Shown: positions 28,887 through 37,542 of the stretch, piece after piece | Layout of the letters: every line of letters starts with the position of its first letter | Position numbering within the stretch: the stretch's first letter is position 1 | Source: a virus | Direction: 5' to 3' (one strand) | DNA: 39,190 bases | IMG/VR virus record: IMGVR_UViG_3300042988_001037 | Coordinates: 1 to 39,190 of that record | Notes under the pieces: generated by a model | What the model was told of the DNA's origin: nothing | Database searches by the model: none | What the model saw: only the letters and a program-made list of their open reading frames with translations | Program-made: the position numbers and the translations under genes

Positions 28887-31847
28887 TTAATTACCTCCGT
28901 AAATTTCTTGGTAAATTTTTGTAACTTCATCTGCTGTCAGGTCTGACAAGTAGCACTGTTTAAAAATGTACTCTAACCTTTTATTTTTAAACCTTTCATC
29001 ATGCAACTGCTCGTAAAATGAAAAAGTATTTCCTGTAAATGGCTCGTTGTAATCATGATAATTGTGACTTACCTTGTTGTCTAAAAATACTTTTATTGCA
29101 TCATGAACCCACAAATCTCCACCTTTTGTATAGGAATCATCTCTTGTGCCAAACTCACCGACGAATAAAGGTACTCCTGCATTATCAGTAAATGCTTTGT
29201 AATCGTAAAGCAACTTTTCGTGTATTTCCTTGTTGTAAGCAAAAAAGTATGGTGCTGTTATTTCATCGCATCCGACAGCAACAGTCACATTGTGGTCAGA
29301 TTGCACATTTGTTATTTTTACTTTGCATTCAACAGAATATTTGTATCCAGTAGGAACTATAAATCTTTTCGCAAGTGCAACCCCACCATCGCCGATATCT
29401 GTCATAGCTGAATAGCTTGTGTTTGCGTTAAGCTCGTTCAATACAGTTAAACGTAAAAAATCAGAATCACCGTCACCACTTCCAGATGCCTCTGAAATAG
29501 TCCAGTAATTTGCTTTTGTTGTAAATATAGCACCATTCTGGCAATCATCCTCAAATGCTGTAAATACTTCATTGTTTGAAGCATCATATATTTTTATTTT
29601 GAAGTTATCAAGGTCAATTATTTCTCCGCCACCTGCGTTATAGACATTGATAAAAGGAAAAATAAAGTCTACTCCTGAATCAGGTGTTGTTATTCCTGTT
29701 GTTATTGTTGTATATGTTGTTTCGCTTGCTCCACCTGATGCAATCGTTCTATTACCAGACTTAGTATTTACATAAGTGTATGTACCATCCCATGAGTATA
29801 ATGCTAGGTCGTTTGGATATACCATACTAGGATGACTGTAGTCACTCGCATTGTGAGATAGTGCAATCGGCTGATAATGATGTGCTTCATAGACATAGTT
29901 TGTATCCTCAACACCATTATTCAAAACACTTATAAAATTAAGGTTCGAATTTAGAGTAAACACCTTGCTACCGTCTCCCAATACTCCAGCTATTGCACAT
30001 TCAGAAAATATGATGTGATTTGTGTCTACTTCTCTTATTTCTGTAACAATACTGTTGCTTAATGTCTGGTATCTTGCTATAGTGTTTGCTTCGGATGAAT
30101 TCCAAGTTATATTAGGCTCATTAATTAGGCCATAACCAAGTATAATATCCTCATCCTTGTATTTTCTTGCTATAGCTTTCCAGAGATTTATTAATCTTGT
30201 CTGTGTGTCCGAATCTGTCCATAAATCAACATCTTCTTTGCCACCTAAGCCCTGATAAACATGCATGTTTAAGCACAATCTTATATCATGTCTTCTTGCC
30301 ATTTCTATTTCTGCATCTAAGAAATCCCATGCTTCTTGCTTATAGTCGGCTGGATCTCCTGCAAGTGTTGGGTCTATAACTGGACTGTCTGCATCTTCGA
30401 ACCACTCATATGTCATGTAAAAACGTACGGAATTGAATCCTAAGTCATGTAATTCCCTGTATGTATCTTCATTGTGCGTTTCGATTATTCCGTTTGTGCT
30501 ACCGAGTGGACTTGAGTACTGATCTGTTGCGATATATCCAACATTGTTGTAAAATCCCATTGCTTTCATCACAAATTCTATACCGTTTTCATCTTCCATT
30601 TTAGTTCCATTTGTGGAAATGAAGTTTTTGTTGAATATATTACTATTTTTTGCAATGTAATACTTTTCATCTTGCTGAATAACTTTATCCATTAAATAGT
30701 TTATTTTTGGGATTTCTCCTGCATATATTACGTTTTCTTGCAAGCTTTCTATCCCTGTAATATATTTGGTTCTAAAATCATTAAATGTCGTGTCAATTCC
30801 TGTGATATCCAATAATATGCAATACTCTATATCCATATCCAAAGCATTGCTTGAAGTGTCAATTATCTGGAAAAACCCACTAACATTTGCACTAGAATGC
30901 TCATAAATATAACCAGTTTGAGCAAAGTTTGAAGATATAGGAATGCTTGTATTACCTGCTAGGTAGTAAGGTGGTGTTTCCACTCCTAGGCGTAGCTGTA
31001 CAGTATTATTAGCACTTAAAATACGATATGACATTAATAGCAAATACTTGTGTGCATTTTGTACGGTAAAGGTCTTATATAAGTATTTTTCTCCTGCATA
31101 GGATGATGTGAGCTTTGTGTAATTGTCCATAACTTCGGATGATAAAGTATCATTTCTATATCCCATATTCCAATATCCGTAAGGACTTTTCATATTATAA
31201 TCATCAATCATGTTTGGAAAAGTACCAACATTTTCTACCCCTGTAGATTCTGTGAATGCGTCTGCAATCGCCTGTCCCATTTCCTCTGTTGTGCTGTAGT
31301 CTGCTAGTGCTGTTCCAATTAGAGAATTTACTTCACTTGCATCTTGAAATCCTGATGTGGCATTTGCAATCGCTTGATTCATTTGAGTTGTATTGCTGTA
31401 TGAGGATAAAGATGTATCGATTAAGTCTTGAACATCTTCAAGGCTTAAGTTATTTAATTCAATTTCGTCTATATCGTCCTGTAGTGCACTCACTAAAGCA
31501 ATTATCTGATTGTATACGTCCTGTGTTGGTTCTTCTGGTGTTTGTCCTTGCGTGTAGCCACTTGCAGTAACAGATATACTTAGTACATTAGCAGTAACCA
31601 AGTCACCACAAAATGCAGAAACAACCATAGAACCTGACTTTATAACTTCCCAAGGTATAAAACACTCTTTGTTTGCGTCCAAAACAACTGCATAATATTC
31701 CCCATCGTGACCCCAAAGAGTAGTAATAACTCCTGTCCAGTCATTTGACACTGTAAAATGTGCTTTCAAATAATTTACGGAGTCAGCAACAACAAATGTA
31801 TTATCGGTTCTTGTTAATCTCTGTCCTGTTATGTTTAATTCTAACAT
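28887..31847 (-). CDS. Fibre with GH5 glycanase domain
   Basis: A 986-aa protein. Residues 1-95 are a virion-attachment-type beta domain (BppU-like: LNITGQRLTRTDNTFVVADS, HFTVSNDWTGVITTLW). Residues 105-200 are coiled coil. Residues 215-350 are a jelly-roll-like module. From ~400 comes a GH5 barrel: VRFYMTYEW (R475), CLNMHVYQG (N527), YGLINEPN (E577), EAHHYQP (H656-Y658), VPLFVGEFGTRDD (E898). Residues ~690-865 between the HxY and the nucleophile strand look like an inserted beta-sandwich. GAGGTGGAATAA precedes the ATG. It probably degrades a host surface beta-glucan during adsorption. Confidence 0.88.
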   Translation of the reverse strand: MLELNITGQRLTRTDNTFVVADSVNYLKAHFTVSNDWTGVITTLWGHDGEYYAVVLDANKECFIPWEVIKSGSMVVSAFCGDLVTANVLSISVTASGYTQGQTPEEPTQDVYNQIIALVSALQDDIDEIELNNLSLEDVQDLIDTSLSSYSNTTQMNQAIANATSGFQDASEVNSLIGTALADYSTTEEMGQAIADAFTESTGVENVGTFPNMIDDYNMKSPYGYWNMGYRNDTLSSEVMDNYTKLTSSYAGEKYLYKTFTVQNAHKYLLLMSYRILSANNTVQLRLGVETPPYYLAGNTSIPISSNFAQTGYIYEHSSANVSGFFQIIDTSSNALDMDIEYCILLDITGIDTTFNDFRTKYITGIESLQENVIYAGEIPKINYLMDKVIQQDEKYYIAKNSNIFNKNFISTNGTKMEDENGIEFVMKAMGFYNNVGYIATDQYSSPLGSTNGIIETHNEDTYRELHDLGFNSVRFYMTYEWFEDADSPVIDPTLAGDPADYKQEAWDFLDAEIEMARRHDIRLCLNMHVYQGLGGKEDVDLWTDSDTQTRLINLWKAIARKYKDEDIILGYGLINEPNITWNSSEANTIARYQTLSNSIVTEIREVDTNHIIFSECAIAGVLGDGSKVFTLNSNLNFISVLNNGVEDTNYVYEAHHYQPIALSHNASDYSHPSMVYPNDLALYSWDGTYTYVNTKSGNRTIASGGASETTYTTITTGITTPDSGVDFIFPFINVYNAGGGEIIDLDNFKIKIYDASNNEVFTAFEDDCQNGAIFTTKANYWTISEASGSGDGDSDFLRLTVLNELNANTSYSAMTDIGDGGVALAKRFIVPTGYKYSVECKVKITNVQSDHNVTVAVGCDEITAPYFFAYNKEIHEKLLYDYKAFTDNAGVPLFVGEFGTRDDSYTKGGDLWVHDAIKVFLDNKVSHNYHDYNEPFTGNTFSFYEQLHDERFKNKRLEYIFKQCYLSDLTADEVTKIYQEIYGGN

Positions 31848-31858
31848 TTATTCCACCT

Positions 31859-32440
31859 CTATTCCTTTGTATACTCGGTACTACTTCCAAATCCATCAAG
31901 CTCCATGTGTAGGTCAAAAAAGTCCATTGATATATCGCCTGATATAACGTTATCATCTCTGTATAATGCCCCTATAAGCATCGCTGACAAACCTAAACCT
32001 TTTGTGCTTATTCCTGCAGACCCTTGTACTATTTGCGATATAGTGCCACTTACATATGTAAAAATATTTGTGTTCATCGTGTACACCGTTGGTGTTCCTG
32101 CTATCGCCTTGCCAGGGTCTGAAATTACATAAGCAAATTTCCATACTGACTGACCAGCTGAGGATTGTCTAATATGCACATGTGGTCTTATTATTGAGTT
32201 AAGTTTTATTGCATGGCTTAATTGATATGAATAAAATAGTTTTTCATCTGTAACATTTTGTGGGAACTGGTAAGCTGCCAAAGATTCATCAAAATCAGGT
32301 TTTGCGTTTGCTCCAAGCTTACCAGCCAAGCCAGTTAATGCTAGGTCATTTGTATCTGTACCATTTCCAACCAGACGTATCTTATTAGCAACCGTTATGT
32401 TTTGTACCATTAAATTCTCTGGCATGTAAGATTCTCTCAT
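31859..32440 (-). CDS. Conserved phage structural protein (fibre or neck type)
   Basis: A 193-aa protein starting MRESYMPENLMVQNITVANK, chosen because GGAGGG lies 7 nt upstream. It has HVHIRQSSAGQSVWKFAYVI, ISTKGLGLSAMLIGALYRDD, and the ending MDFFDLHMELDGFGSSTEYT, a pattern (FDLHYQ.D..GS.EEY) I recall from many phage neck or fibre genes. Immediately after the portal. Beta-rich and probably trimeric. Confidence 0.7.
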   Translation of the reverse strand: MRESYMPENLMVQNITVANKIRLVGNGTDTNDLALTGLAGKLGANAKPDFDESLAAYQFPQNVTDEKLFYSYQLSHAIKLNSIIRPHVHIRQSSAGQSVWKFAYVISDPGKAIAGTPTVYTMNTNIFTYVSGTISQIVQGSAGISTKGLGLSAMLIGALYRDDNVISGDISMDFFDLHMELDGFGSSTEYTKE

Positions 32441-32444
32441 TTCT

Positions 32445-33863
32445 TTACCCTCCAAACATTGTATTTTCTTCTTCTTTTGGTTCTACTTCTTCCTGTATCA
32501 TTTTCGCTTCTTCCTCTGTGAACCCCTCGAATCTTACAAGGTACATCCACTTTGGTATAAAGCCAGATGTTGCCATTTGATACCACCTTGTCTTGTCTTC
32601 TTCGTAATTATAGGTTATATCTCCAAATGTAAACGTTTCTTTGTATGTCCCTACTGGTATGCTGTTTAAGTCTGCAATGATATTTAATGCAAAGATAAGA
32701 TTTGATAATCCTTTTTCAAGTACCTCTCTTCTTGCTTTTATCGTTCCTATTGTTCGTGCGTCCTCTGACTCTACCTGTGTGGCTGTAACCATGCCCCTTG
32801 ATACATCAAAGTTAAAATATCCATTAGAAAACCCTGCCTTATACGAAATTATATCAAGTATTTTGTTTATACCTAACATTCTTGCATCTGTCTGTATCGT
32901 CGGGTTGATTTCCTGGTAAAAATCATCTGTACCATTACCGTATAGCAGTTTAACATACCTAGGTAGTGTTATATCTGACTTTTGATTTATCTTTTGTCCT
33001 GCTTTATTTACCATTGTATCATCAATCAATACCATTTTCTTGCTGTCGTATATTTCAGACATAAACCTGCTGTACGATACATCTAGATCCATTAATTCAT
33101 TCATCGCATCGCCAAACGCAGACATGGACAACGGACTGTATTCATCTATGTTATTTGCAATTGGTAGGTTTAGTAAAACAAATAAAGGCTTGTTTTCTTC
33201 TTCTTTTCCGATGTCTATTACTGTTTCTGGCTCATATTCTGACCATATCGTCTCTGTTAATAATACTTCTTTTCCTATCATATCTTCTTTGCCAGACTTA
33301 AAAGCTTTGTGTGAGATGTAATACAATCCATCCTGAAATCGTTGCCAGATTGCTAAAGTATAAAAGTCTTTGCCTTGTCTGTAATAGTCAAAATAGATTA
33401 CACCTGTAACCTTTTTGTTACCATCCATATTCGTTACATAAAAGTTTTCAGGTGTTATGATGTCTATTCCGTCCATGTTTGGTACTAATAGCAAGCTTCC
33501 GTGTTCTTCCCAATGCTCACACATTATCTGTATGTTTTCCATAAATGAAGACATTCGCTTTTTTAGATACTCACTTCTTTTGTTTGCTTCCGTTCCTTGC
33601 TTATTTTCATCACCATCAAAACTCAATTCTATGTTTAATGTTGTCAATCTGCTTAATTCGTTGCAAATTGTTTTAGCAAAATTGATTGTTTTAACGTCAT
33701 CTTCTGCATTAACCCAAACAGGCATACCCATGTAAGTATTTACCCATTTGGCATGCTCTACAACCATCAGCTCATTTTCTATCACGTCTGTGTTATATGC
33801 CTTTTTGCTGTCTTTTCTAAACATTCTCTTTATCACTCCTTTTACACTTTCTATTAGTTGCAA
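32445..33863 (-). CDS. Portal protein
   Basis: A 472-aa portal of the SPP1 gp6 class: MQLIESVKGVIKRMFRKDSK, EHAKWVNTYMGMPVWVNAED, SRLTTLNIELSFDGD, ADLNSIPVGTYKETFTFGDI. It forms the dodecameric ring through which DNA is packaged. AAAGGGG lies 5-10 nt before the ATG. Starts 15 nt after the terminase stop. Its C-terminus is Glu-rich. Confidence 0.9.
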   Translation of the reverse strand: MQLIESVKGVIKRMFRKDSKKAYNTDVIENELMVVEHAKWVNTYMGMPVWVNAEDDVKTINFAKTICNELSRLTTLNIELSFDGDENKQGTEANKRSEYLKKRMSSFMENIQIMCEHWEEHGSLLLVPNMDGIDIITPENFYVTNMDGNKKVTGVIYFDYYRQGKDFYTLAIWQRFQDGLYYISHKAFKSGKEDMIGKEVLLTETIWSEYEPETVIDIGKEEENKPLFVLLNLPIANNIDEYSPLSMSAFGDAMNELMDLDVSYSRFMSEIYDSKKMVLIDDTMVNKAGQKINQKSDITLPRYVKLLYGNGTDDFYQEINPTIQTDARMLGINKILDIISYKAGFSNGYFNFDVSRGMVTATQVESEDARTIGTIKARREVLEKGLSNLIFALNIIADLNSIPVGTYKETFTFGDITYNYEEDKTRWYQMATSGFIPKWMYLVRFEGFTEEEAKMIQEEVEPKEEENTMFGG

Positions 33864-33878
33864 AGTATCACCCCTTTC

Positions 33879-35495
33879 TTATGCCTGTGTTCCTCTTCTG
33901 TTAAAATATGGCTCATAACTGTATCGTAGTGCAGATATTGCATGGTCATTCATGTCTGGATAACCAGATATTACATTGCCCTCTTTATCTCTTTGATACT
34001 CGTATTCTGTTATTTCTTTTAATGCATTAGGAGTTCTTGCGGGGTCTATTATAATCTTTCTTCTTTGCAACCATTTAAATCCATAGTCAACACTCCCTGG
34101 ACCCTTTGTTGCTGACTTTGCAGGTAGCCCCATATCTCTGTAATCTGCAACACTCTTTGGCTCTTCCGAGTCGCACGTGATTGTATAATCTCCGTACCCC
34201 TTATCTATTATCCACTTTGCTGTATCTGCGTTTGGTATTTTGCACCCGTAGTTTTCATCAAGCAAAAATATTTCTTCGTGATTTGAGTTATAATGACTAC
34301 GTAAAAATGAATAAGGGTCTGGATACCATCCCCAGTCTGCCCCCTGGAATATATGGTCAAACGTCGCTATTTCTTCATCTGTTATGGTTCTTATTTCGAC
34401 GTAATCAAACACCATGCCACCATTACCATTTACAACACCACCATATTCATGGTCGTATGCGTCAGGGTTTGTTCTCTTTAAATGCTCTGCTTCATCGATA
34501 AATGGTTGTTCTATCCATTCCACTGGTATTTGCGTATAATCAGAGTGATGCACTATCCTGTTTTCTTTTGGTATTAATACATATTTGTTCGCCCAATTCA
34601 TCGCTGTTTTAGGTGGATTAAATGATTCAAATAGAAAAGCTAAAGGACCACCTCTCAAGGCAGACTGTTTTATTTTTCTTACTTCCTCTTCCCCACAGAA
34701 CTGGTCTAATTCTTCCAGCCAAAGAAAAGCAATATACCCAAACTCTGGATTAATTGATTTAATTTTGTCTGGATCATCTGCACCACGAAAATATATTGTT
34801 TGTCCTGTTGGCTTATATGTAATCTCCAAAGGACTCTTGCCACAATTAAATTCTTCCTGCAACCCTTGCTTATTTATTGCCCACTTTATTTTTGCATATA
34901 CAGAATTTTTAACCGTATTACCTACTTTACGACATACTAACGCATGTGTATCAGGGTTATTTTTTATTAGCTCTACTATTATTTGTGCAATATTTGATGA
35001 TTTTGTAGAACCTCTGCCACCTTTGAATACAAATTCTAGAAATTTAAAATCTCTTATCTGTCGTATAACAGAATGAAAGCAGTCAGCTACATCATACAAA
35101 TCCATATGATATACTTTTGCTTTCCTTGCCTCTTCTTGCATCTTTAACTTTTGCTCGTGTTCTTCCTTGATTCGCAATGCCTTTTCCAAAGATGCAGCTA
35201 CACGTTCTTTGTCCTGGATAGATACGTCTAATCCAAAGGCATCCTTTTCCTGTCCACGTAGCACACGAGTACGAAATTCCTGTATATCCTGTAGTGTAGC
35301 AATAGTAACAACGTCTAGTTTTTGCTGTCTTTCGGCTATATATTGCTTAACATGTTCATACGTCAACAATCGGCTTCCTGATGTAACAGCTGTTTTTTCC
35401 GAATATCCAACCTTTATCGCCGACTGCTTCGCATTACCAGTCTTTATATATTCATCTGCAAACTTCTTTTGTCTCTCTGTCAGTCTATTATCCAT
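33879..35495 (-). CDS. Terminase with fused small- and large-subunit domains
   Basis: A 538-aa protein from the ATG at 35495 (MDNRLTERQKKFADEYIKTG), with AGGAGG 8 nt upstream. A GTG at 35504 touches the ribosome binding site and is unlikely. Residues 1-60 are a small-terminase helix-turn-helix (AKQSAIKVGYSEKTAVTSGS), ~60-125 a coiled linker, then a PBSX-type large terminase: Walker A GGRGSTKS (159-166), Walker B LWLEELDQ, SFNPP motif III, nuclease acidic motifs GADWGWYPDPYSF, TCDSEEPKSV and PDMNDHAISALRYS. The usual arrangement is two separate genes. Confidence 0.9.
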   Translation of the reverse strand: MDNRLTERQKKFADEYIKTGNAKQSAIKVGYSEKTAVTSGSRLLTYEHVKQYIAERQQKLDVVTIATLQDIQEFRTRVLRGQEKDAFGLDVSIQDKERVAASLEKALRIKEEHEQKLKMQEEARKAKVYHMDLYDVADCFHSVIRQIRDFKFLEFVFKGGRGSTKSSNIAQIIVELIKNNPDTHALVCRKVGNTVKNSVYAKIKWAINKQGLQEEFNCGKSPLEITYKPTGQTIYFRGADDPDKIKSINPEFGYIAFLWLEELDQFCGEEEVRKIKQSALRGGPLAFLFESFNPPKTAMNWANKYVLIPKENRIVHHSDYTQIPVEWIEQPFIDEAEHLKRTNPDAYDHEYGGVVNGNGGMVFDYVEIRTITDEEIATFDHIFQGADWGWYPDPYSFLRSHYNSNHEEIFLLDENYGCKIPNADTAKWIIDKGYGDYTITCDSEEPKSVADYRDMGLPAKSATKGPGSVDYGFKWLQRRKIIIDPARTPNALKEITEYEYQRDKEGNVISGYPDMNDHAISALRYSYEPYFNRRGTQA

Positions 35496-35757
35496 CCTGT
35501 ACACCTCCTGACAATTCTTTTAACCTATCCACCAGTAGATTTACTATTTCTATCTGGCTACATGTGTCTATTAGCTTTTCATTTTTCCTTATCTGCTTCC
35601 CATCTTCATCTACCCTTATTACTCTCCTTGTTACTATATACTTTGTTATCATTCTTTTCTTATCATCGCTGTAAAACTCTGTTGTATTTATATTTATAAT
35701 ATCGCCTTTGCATATCAATGCTTTTTGCAGTTTTTTTATTATCTTGTATGTATGCAT
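35488..35757 (-). CDS. Hypothetical 89-aa protein before terminase
   Basis: MHTYKIIKKLQKALICKGDI, then a beta-rich middle (NINTTEFYSDDKKRMITKYI) and a C-terminal helix SQIEIVNLLVDRLKELSGG. It overlaps the terminase start by 8 nt. AGAGGTG precedes the ATG. First gene of the late right operon. Unknown. Confidence 0.65.
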   Translation of the reverse strand: MHTYKIIKKLQKALICKGDIININTTEFYSDDKKRMITKYIVTRRVIRVDEDGKQIRKNEKLIDTCSQIEIVNLLVDRLKELSGGVQDG

Positions 35758-35779
35758 TGTTTAACACCTCTTTTATTTA

Positions 35780-35785
35780 ATTATA
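35780..35785 (-). promoter_or_regulatory. Extended -10 promoter for terminase operon
   Basis: TGGTATAAT on the minus strand (TATAAT at 35785-35780 with upstream TGG) lies just downstream of a terminator and about 23 nt before the 89-aa gene. The -35 (CTTTTT) is poor, so an extended -10 or an activator is likely. Confidence 0.55.
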
Positions 35786-35797
35786 CCACGTTTTTAC

Positions 35798-35825
35798 ATA
35801 AAAAAAAGAACGTCTTTAGACGTCC
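35798..35825 (-). terminator. Rho-independent terminator
   Basis: Minus-strand GGACGTC-TAAA-GACGTTC followed by TTTTTTTT. Ends the early right operon directly behind the 54-aa gene. Confidence 0.85.
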
Positions 35826-35990
35826 TTATTCCTTTACAATTTTTAACTTACTTGGCATATTGTAACATACACCATCTTCATCCTGTGCAGAATCAACCGA
35901 TATTTTTTTATATACAGTTACACGATTGATATCTCCTGTTTTTTCTTCCGAATAAAACCACTGTCCTATTTCCAACTTTTTAAAAGTCAC
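35826..35990 (-). CDS. Hypothetical 54-aa protein
   Basis: GTG start at 35990 (MTFKKLEIGQWFYSEEKTGD), chosen for AGGAGG 7 nt upstream and a GTGA overlap with the previous gene. Beta-rich (NRVTVYKKISVDSAQDEDGV), ending MPSKLKIVKE; resembles a small phage barrel protein of unknown function. Confidence 0.65.
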   Translation of the reverse strand: MTFKKLEIGQWFYSEEKTGDINRVTVYKKISVDSAQDEDGVCYNMPSKLKIVKE

Positions 35991-36217
35991 TTTAACACCT
36001 CCTGCTCTTCTACTATTCCAGTTATTTTCATTTCCCCTGTTCCTTCTCTTGGGCAAGAATAATAATTTTCGTAACATTGATTGCAATGATAACAATCATC
36101 CATGCAGTCGCTGTACTGTTCTGCATGATATTTTATTCCATCTACTTCTATTTCTTCTTTATAAAAGAACTCTTCTGCTGTAACAATTACAATAGTTCCT
36201 GCCTCTAAATATCCCAT
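35987..36217 (-). CDS. Hypothetical Cys-cluster protein, 76 aa
   Basis: MGYLEAGTIVIVTAEEFFYK suggests an SH3-like barrel interrupted by a Cys-rich loop (CMDDCYHCNQCYENYYSC), five Cys within 18 residues, probably metal-binding. Ribosome binding site AAAGGGA. Unknown. Confidence 0.65.
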   Translation of the reverse strand: MGYLEAGTIVIVTAEEFFYKEEIEVDGIKYHAEQYSDCMDDCYHCNQCYENYYSCPREGTGEMKITGIVEEQEVLK

Positions 36218-36266
36218 AATATCCCTTTCTTATCTGCTTTTTTAGGATTAAGCATAACCTTATTTG

Positions 36267-36767
36267 TTATTTTATTATGTTTTTGTATGCCTCTAAAGCA
36301 GAAATACAGTCATATAATGGGTTGTGTGTCCCTATATTTTTTGGAACACATATTTTATTATTTTTAACATAAGTATCTACAGATGTTCCAATCTCTTTAA
36401 AAGCTGAAACATCAATTAACGGATATGGTGCATCCCAATCACCTATATATCCCAATTTGCGTGCATCCAAAAATAGTCTTGCTTCTACTGGAAGTCCCAT
36501 GTGCACAATAACATCTGCATCTTCTTTGTTTTCCATGTAGAATTCCATAAAACTCTTTAACATGGAGTAGTAATCCCTGTGAGTTTCTTTAATGTCTTCC
36601 ATAGCAGGAATGACATTTTTTAAAACGAAATCGTTTACATACCCTTTTATTGGACAACGGTATGTTATTGATTTTTGTTCTCCGTTTTCTTCTACTACTG
36701 CTGAGATACTAAATGCCTCCCCCCAAAGCCCATTAGTTTCTGCGTCAAAGCTAAATATTTTTTTCAT
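36267..36767 (-). CDS. DnaQ-like 3'-5' exonuclease
   Basis: A 166-aa ribonuclease H-fold exonuclease: IFSFDAETNGLWG (Exo I, D8 and E10), HMGLPVEARLF (Exo II region), and THNPLYDCISALEAY (H148 and D153, Exo III of DEDDh type). The second-motif Asp is not obvious; E95 or D101 could take its place. It may process nucleic acid ends or degrade RNA/DNA in early infection. It overlaps the upstream zinc-finger gene by 17 nt. Confidence 0.8.
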   Translation of the reverse strand: MKKIFSFDAETNGLWGEAFSISAVVEENGEQKSITYRCPIKGYVNDFVLKNVIPAMEDIKETHRDYYSMLKSFMEFYMENKEDADVIVHMGLPVEARLFLDARKLGYIGDWDAPYPLIDVSAFKEIGTSVDTYVKNNKICVPKNIGTHNPLYDCISALEAYKNIIK

Positions 36768-36987
36768 TTACTTCCATCCCCTCTCTGTTATATTTCGTTT
36801 GAGAGTCAAGTCTTTTAAACCACTCTTGACTTATTTTTAAATTCCAGACATTTTGATGTCTGTTTGTAATAAAAAACTGATTACATTTTTTGCAAATATA
36901 TACTTCTTCTCCGAAGCCATATTGCCTAGTCGAAAACAAGTACTCCATCTTGTGATTACAAAGTACTTTTTTTAATAATTTTTTCAT
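36751..36987 (-). CDS. Hypothetical protein with zinc-finger-like Cys/His
   Basis: A 78-aa basic protein, MKKLLKKVLCNHKMEYLFST, with CNH near residue 10 and YICKKCNQFF near 31-40, a CxH-CxxC style zinc ribbon. AAAGGAATATT precedes the ATG. Unknown. Confidence 0.6.
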   Translation of the reverse strand: MKKLLKKVLCNHKMEYLFSTRQYGFGEEVYICKKCNQFFITNRHQNVWNLKISQEWFKRLDSQTKYNREGMEVNEKNI

Positions 36988-37031
36988 AATATTCCTTTCT
37001 TATCTCCAGTTTATGGCACTGGAAAGCCAAA

Positions 37032-37190
37032 TTATAAATCGTAATTACTTACACGCTTATTATCTTCCTTGCGAGTTCCGATAAATGAATCATCGGCTTT
37101 CTTTGCGTCTTGTCTTCTTTTCTTCGACAAGACTTTTTTTAATACCTTTTTTGTTTCAGGTGTATTTTTAACCTTACATCTCATTCCCAT
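37032..37190 (-). CDS. Hypothetical basic 52-aa protein
   Basis: MGMRCKVKNTPETKKVLKKV with a Lys/Arg-rich centre (LSKKRRQDAKKADDSF) and a polar end. Ribosome binding site AGAGAGG 7 nt upstream of the ATG at 37190, inside the end of the preceding gene. Possibly nucleic-acid-binding. Unknown. Confidence 0.6.
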   Translation of the reverse strand: MGMRCKVKNTPETKKVLKKVLSKKRRQDAKKADDSFIGTRKEDNKRVSNYDL

Positions 37191-37366
37191 GTCTGAACCT
37201 CTCTTTCTGTTCCATCCTCAAAATGCTGTACTATTCTCGGATAGTAAGCATTTCTTAAATTTTTAATAGCATCTTCCAATGTAAAGAAAACAAAGTATGC
37301 TGTTAATTCGTTATCTCCTGTATCTGGATTTTCTGACAAAGACTCTAAAACAAATATACTTTTCAT
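37181..37366 (-). CDS. Hypothetical 61-aa protein
   Basis: MKSIFVLESLSENPDTGDNE then LTAYFVFFTLEDAIKNLRNA and a C-terminal TEREVQTWE. Alpha-beta fold likely. GGAGGG lies about 10 nt before the chosen ATG (37366). Unknown. Confidence 0.65.
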   Translation of the reverse strand: MKSIFVLESLSENPDTGDNELTAYFVFFTLEDAIKNLRNAYYPRIVQHFEDGTEREVQTWE

Positions 37367-37394
37367 AATTCTTAATCCCTCCACTAAATTTTTT

Positions 37395-37542
37395 TCCTAT
37401 CCTTGCACTTCCACAAGTCTACACTCATAAAAGTCTTCAGATGTATCCTCATCTTGTCTGGTAGTCTAACCAGTCGGAGTCTTGCTCCTAAACCCTGTTG
37501 CCGATTCGAACGACTTACACCAGATTGACAGGGATGAAACTA
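37395..37542 (-). other. Structured intergenic region with tRNA T-arm-like element
   Basis: On the minus strand three hairpins follow each other: CCCTGT/ACAGGG (37533-37493) enclosing GTCG-TTCGAAT-CGGC (a tRNA T-arm look-alike), GGAG/CTCC (37488-37476) and CTGGT/ACCAG (37473-37458). The region is also one open frame (48 codons) in the same frame as the preceding gene after its TAA-TAG. No complete cloverleaf can be folded. Could be a regulatory RNA, attachment-site remnant or decayed coding DNA. Confidence 0.4.

Noticed and set aside
37456-37535. A true tRNA gene on either strand
   Set aside because: T-arm and acceptor-like pairs exist, but no D-arm and anticodon arm can be folded in the right order.
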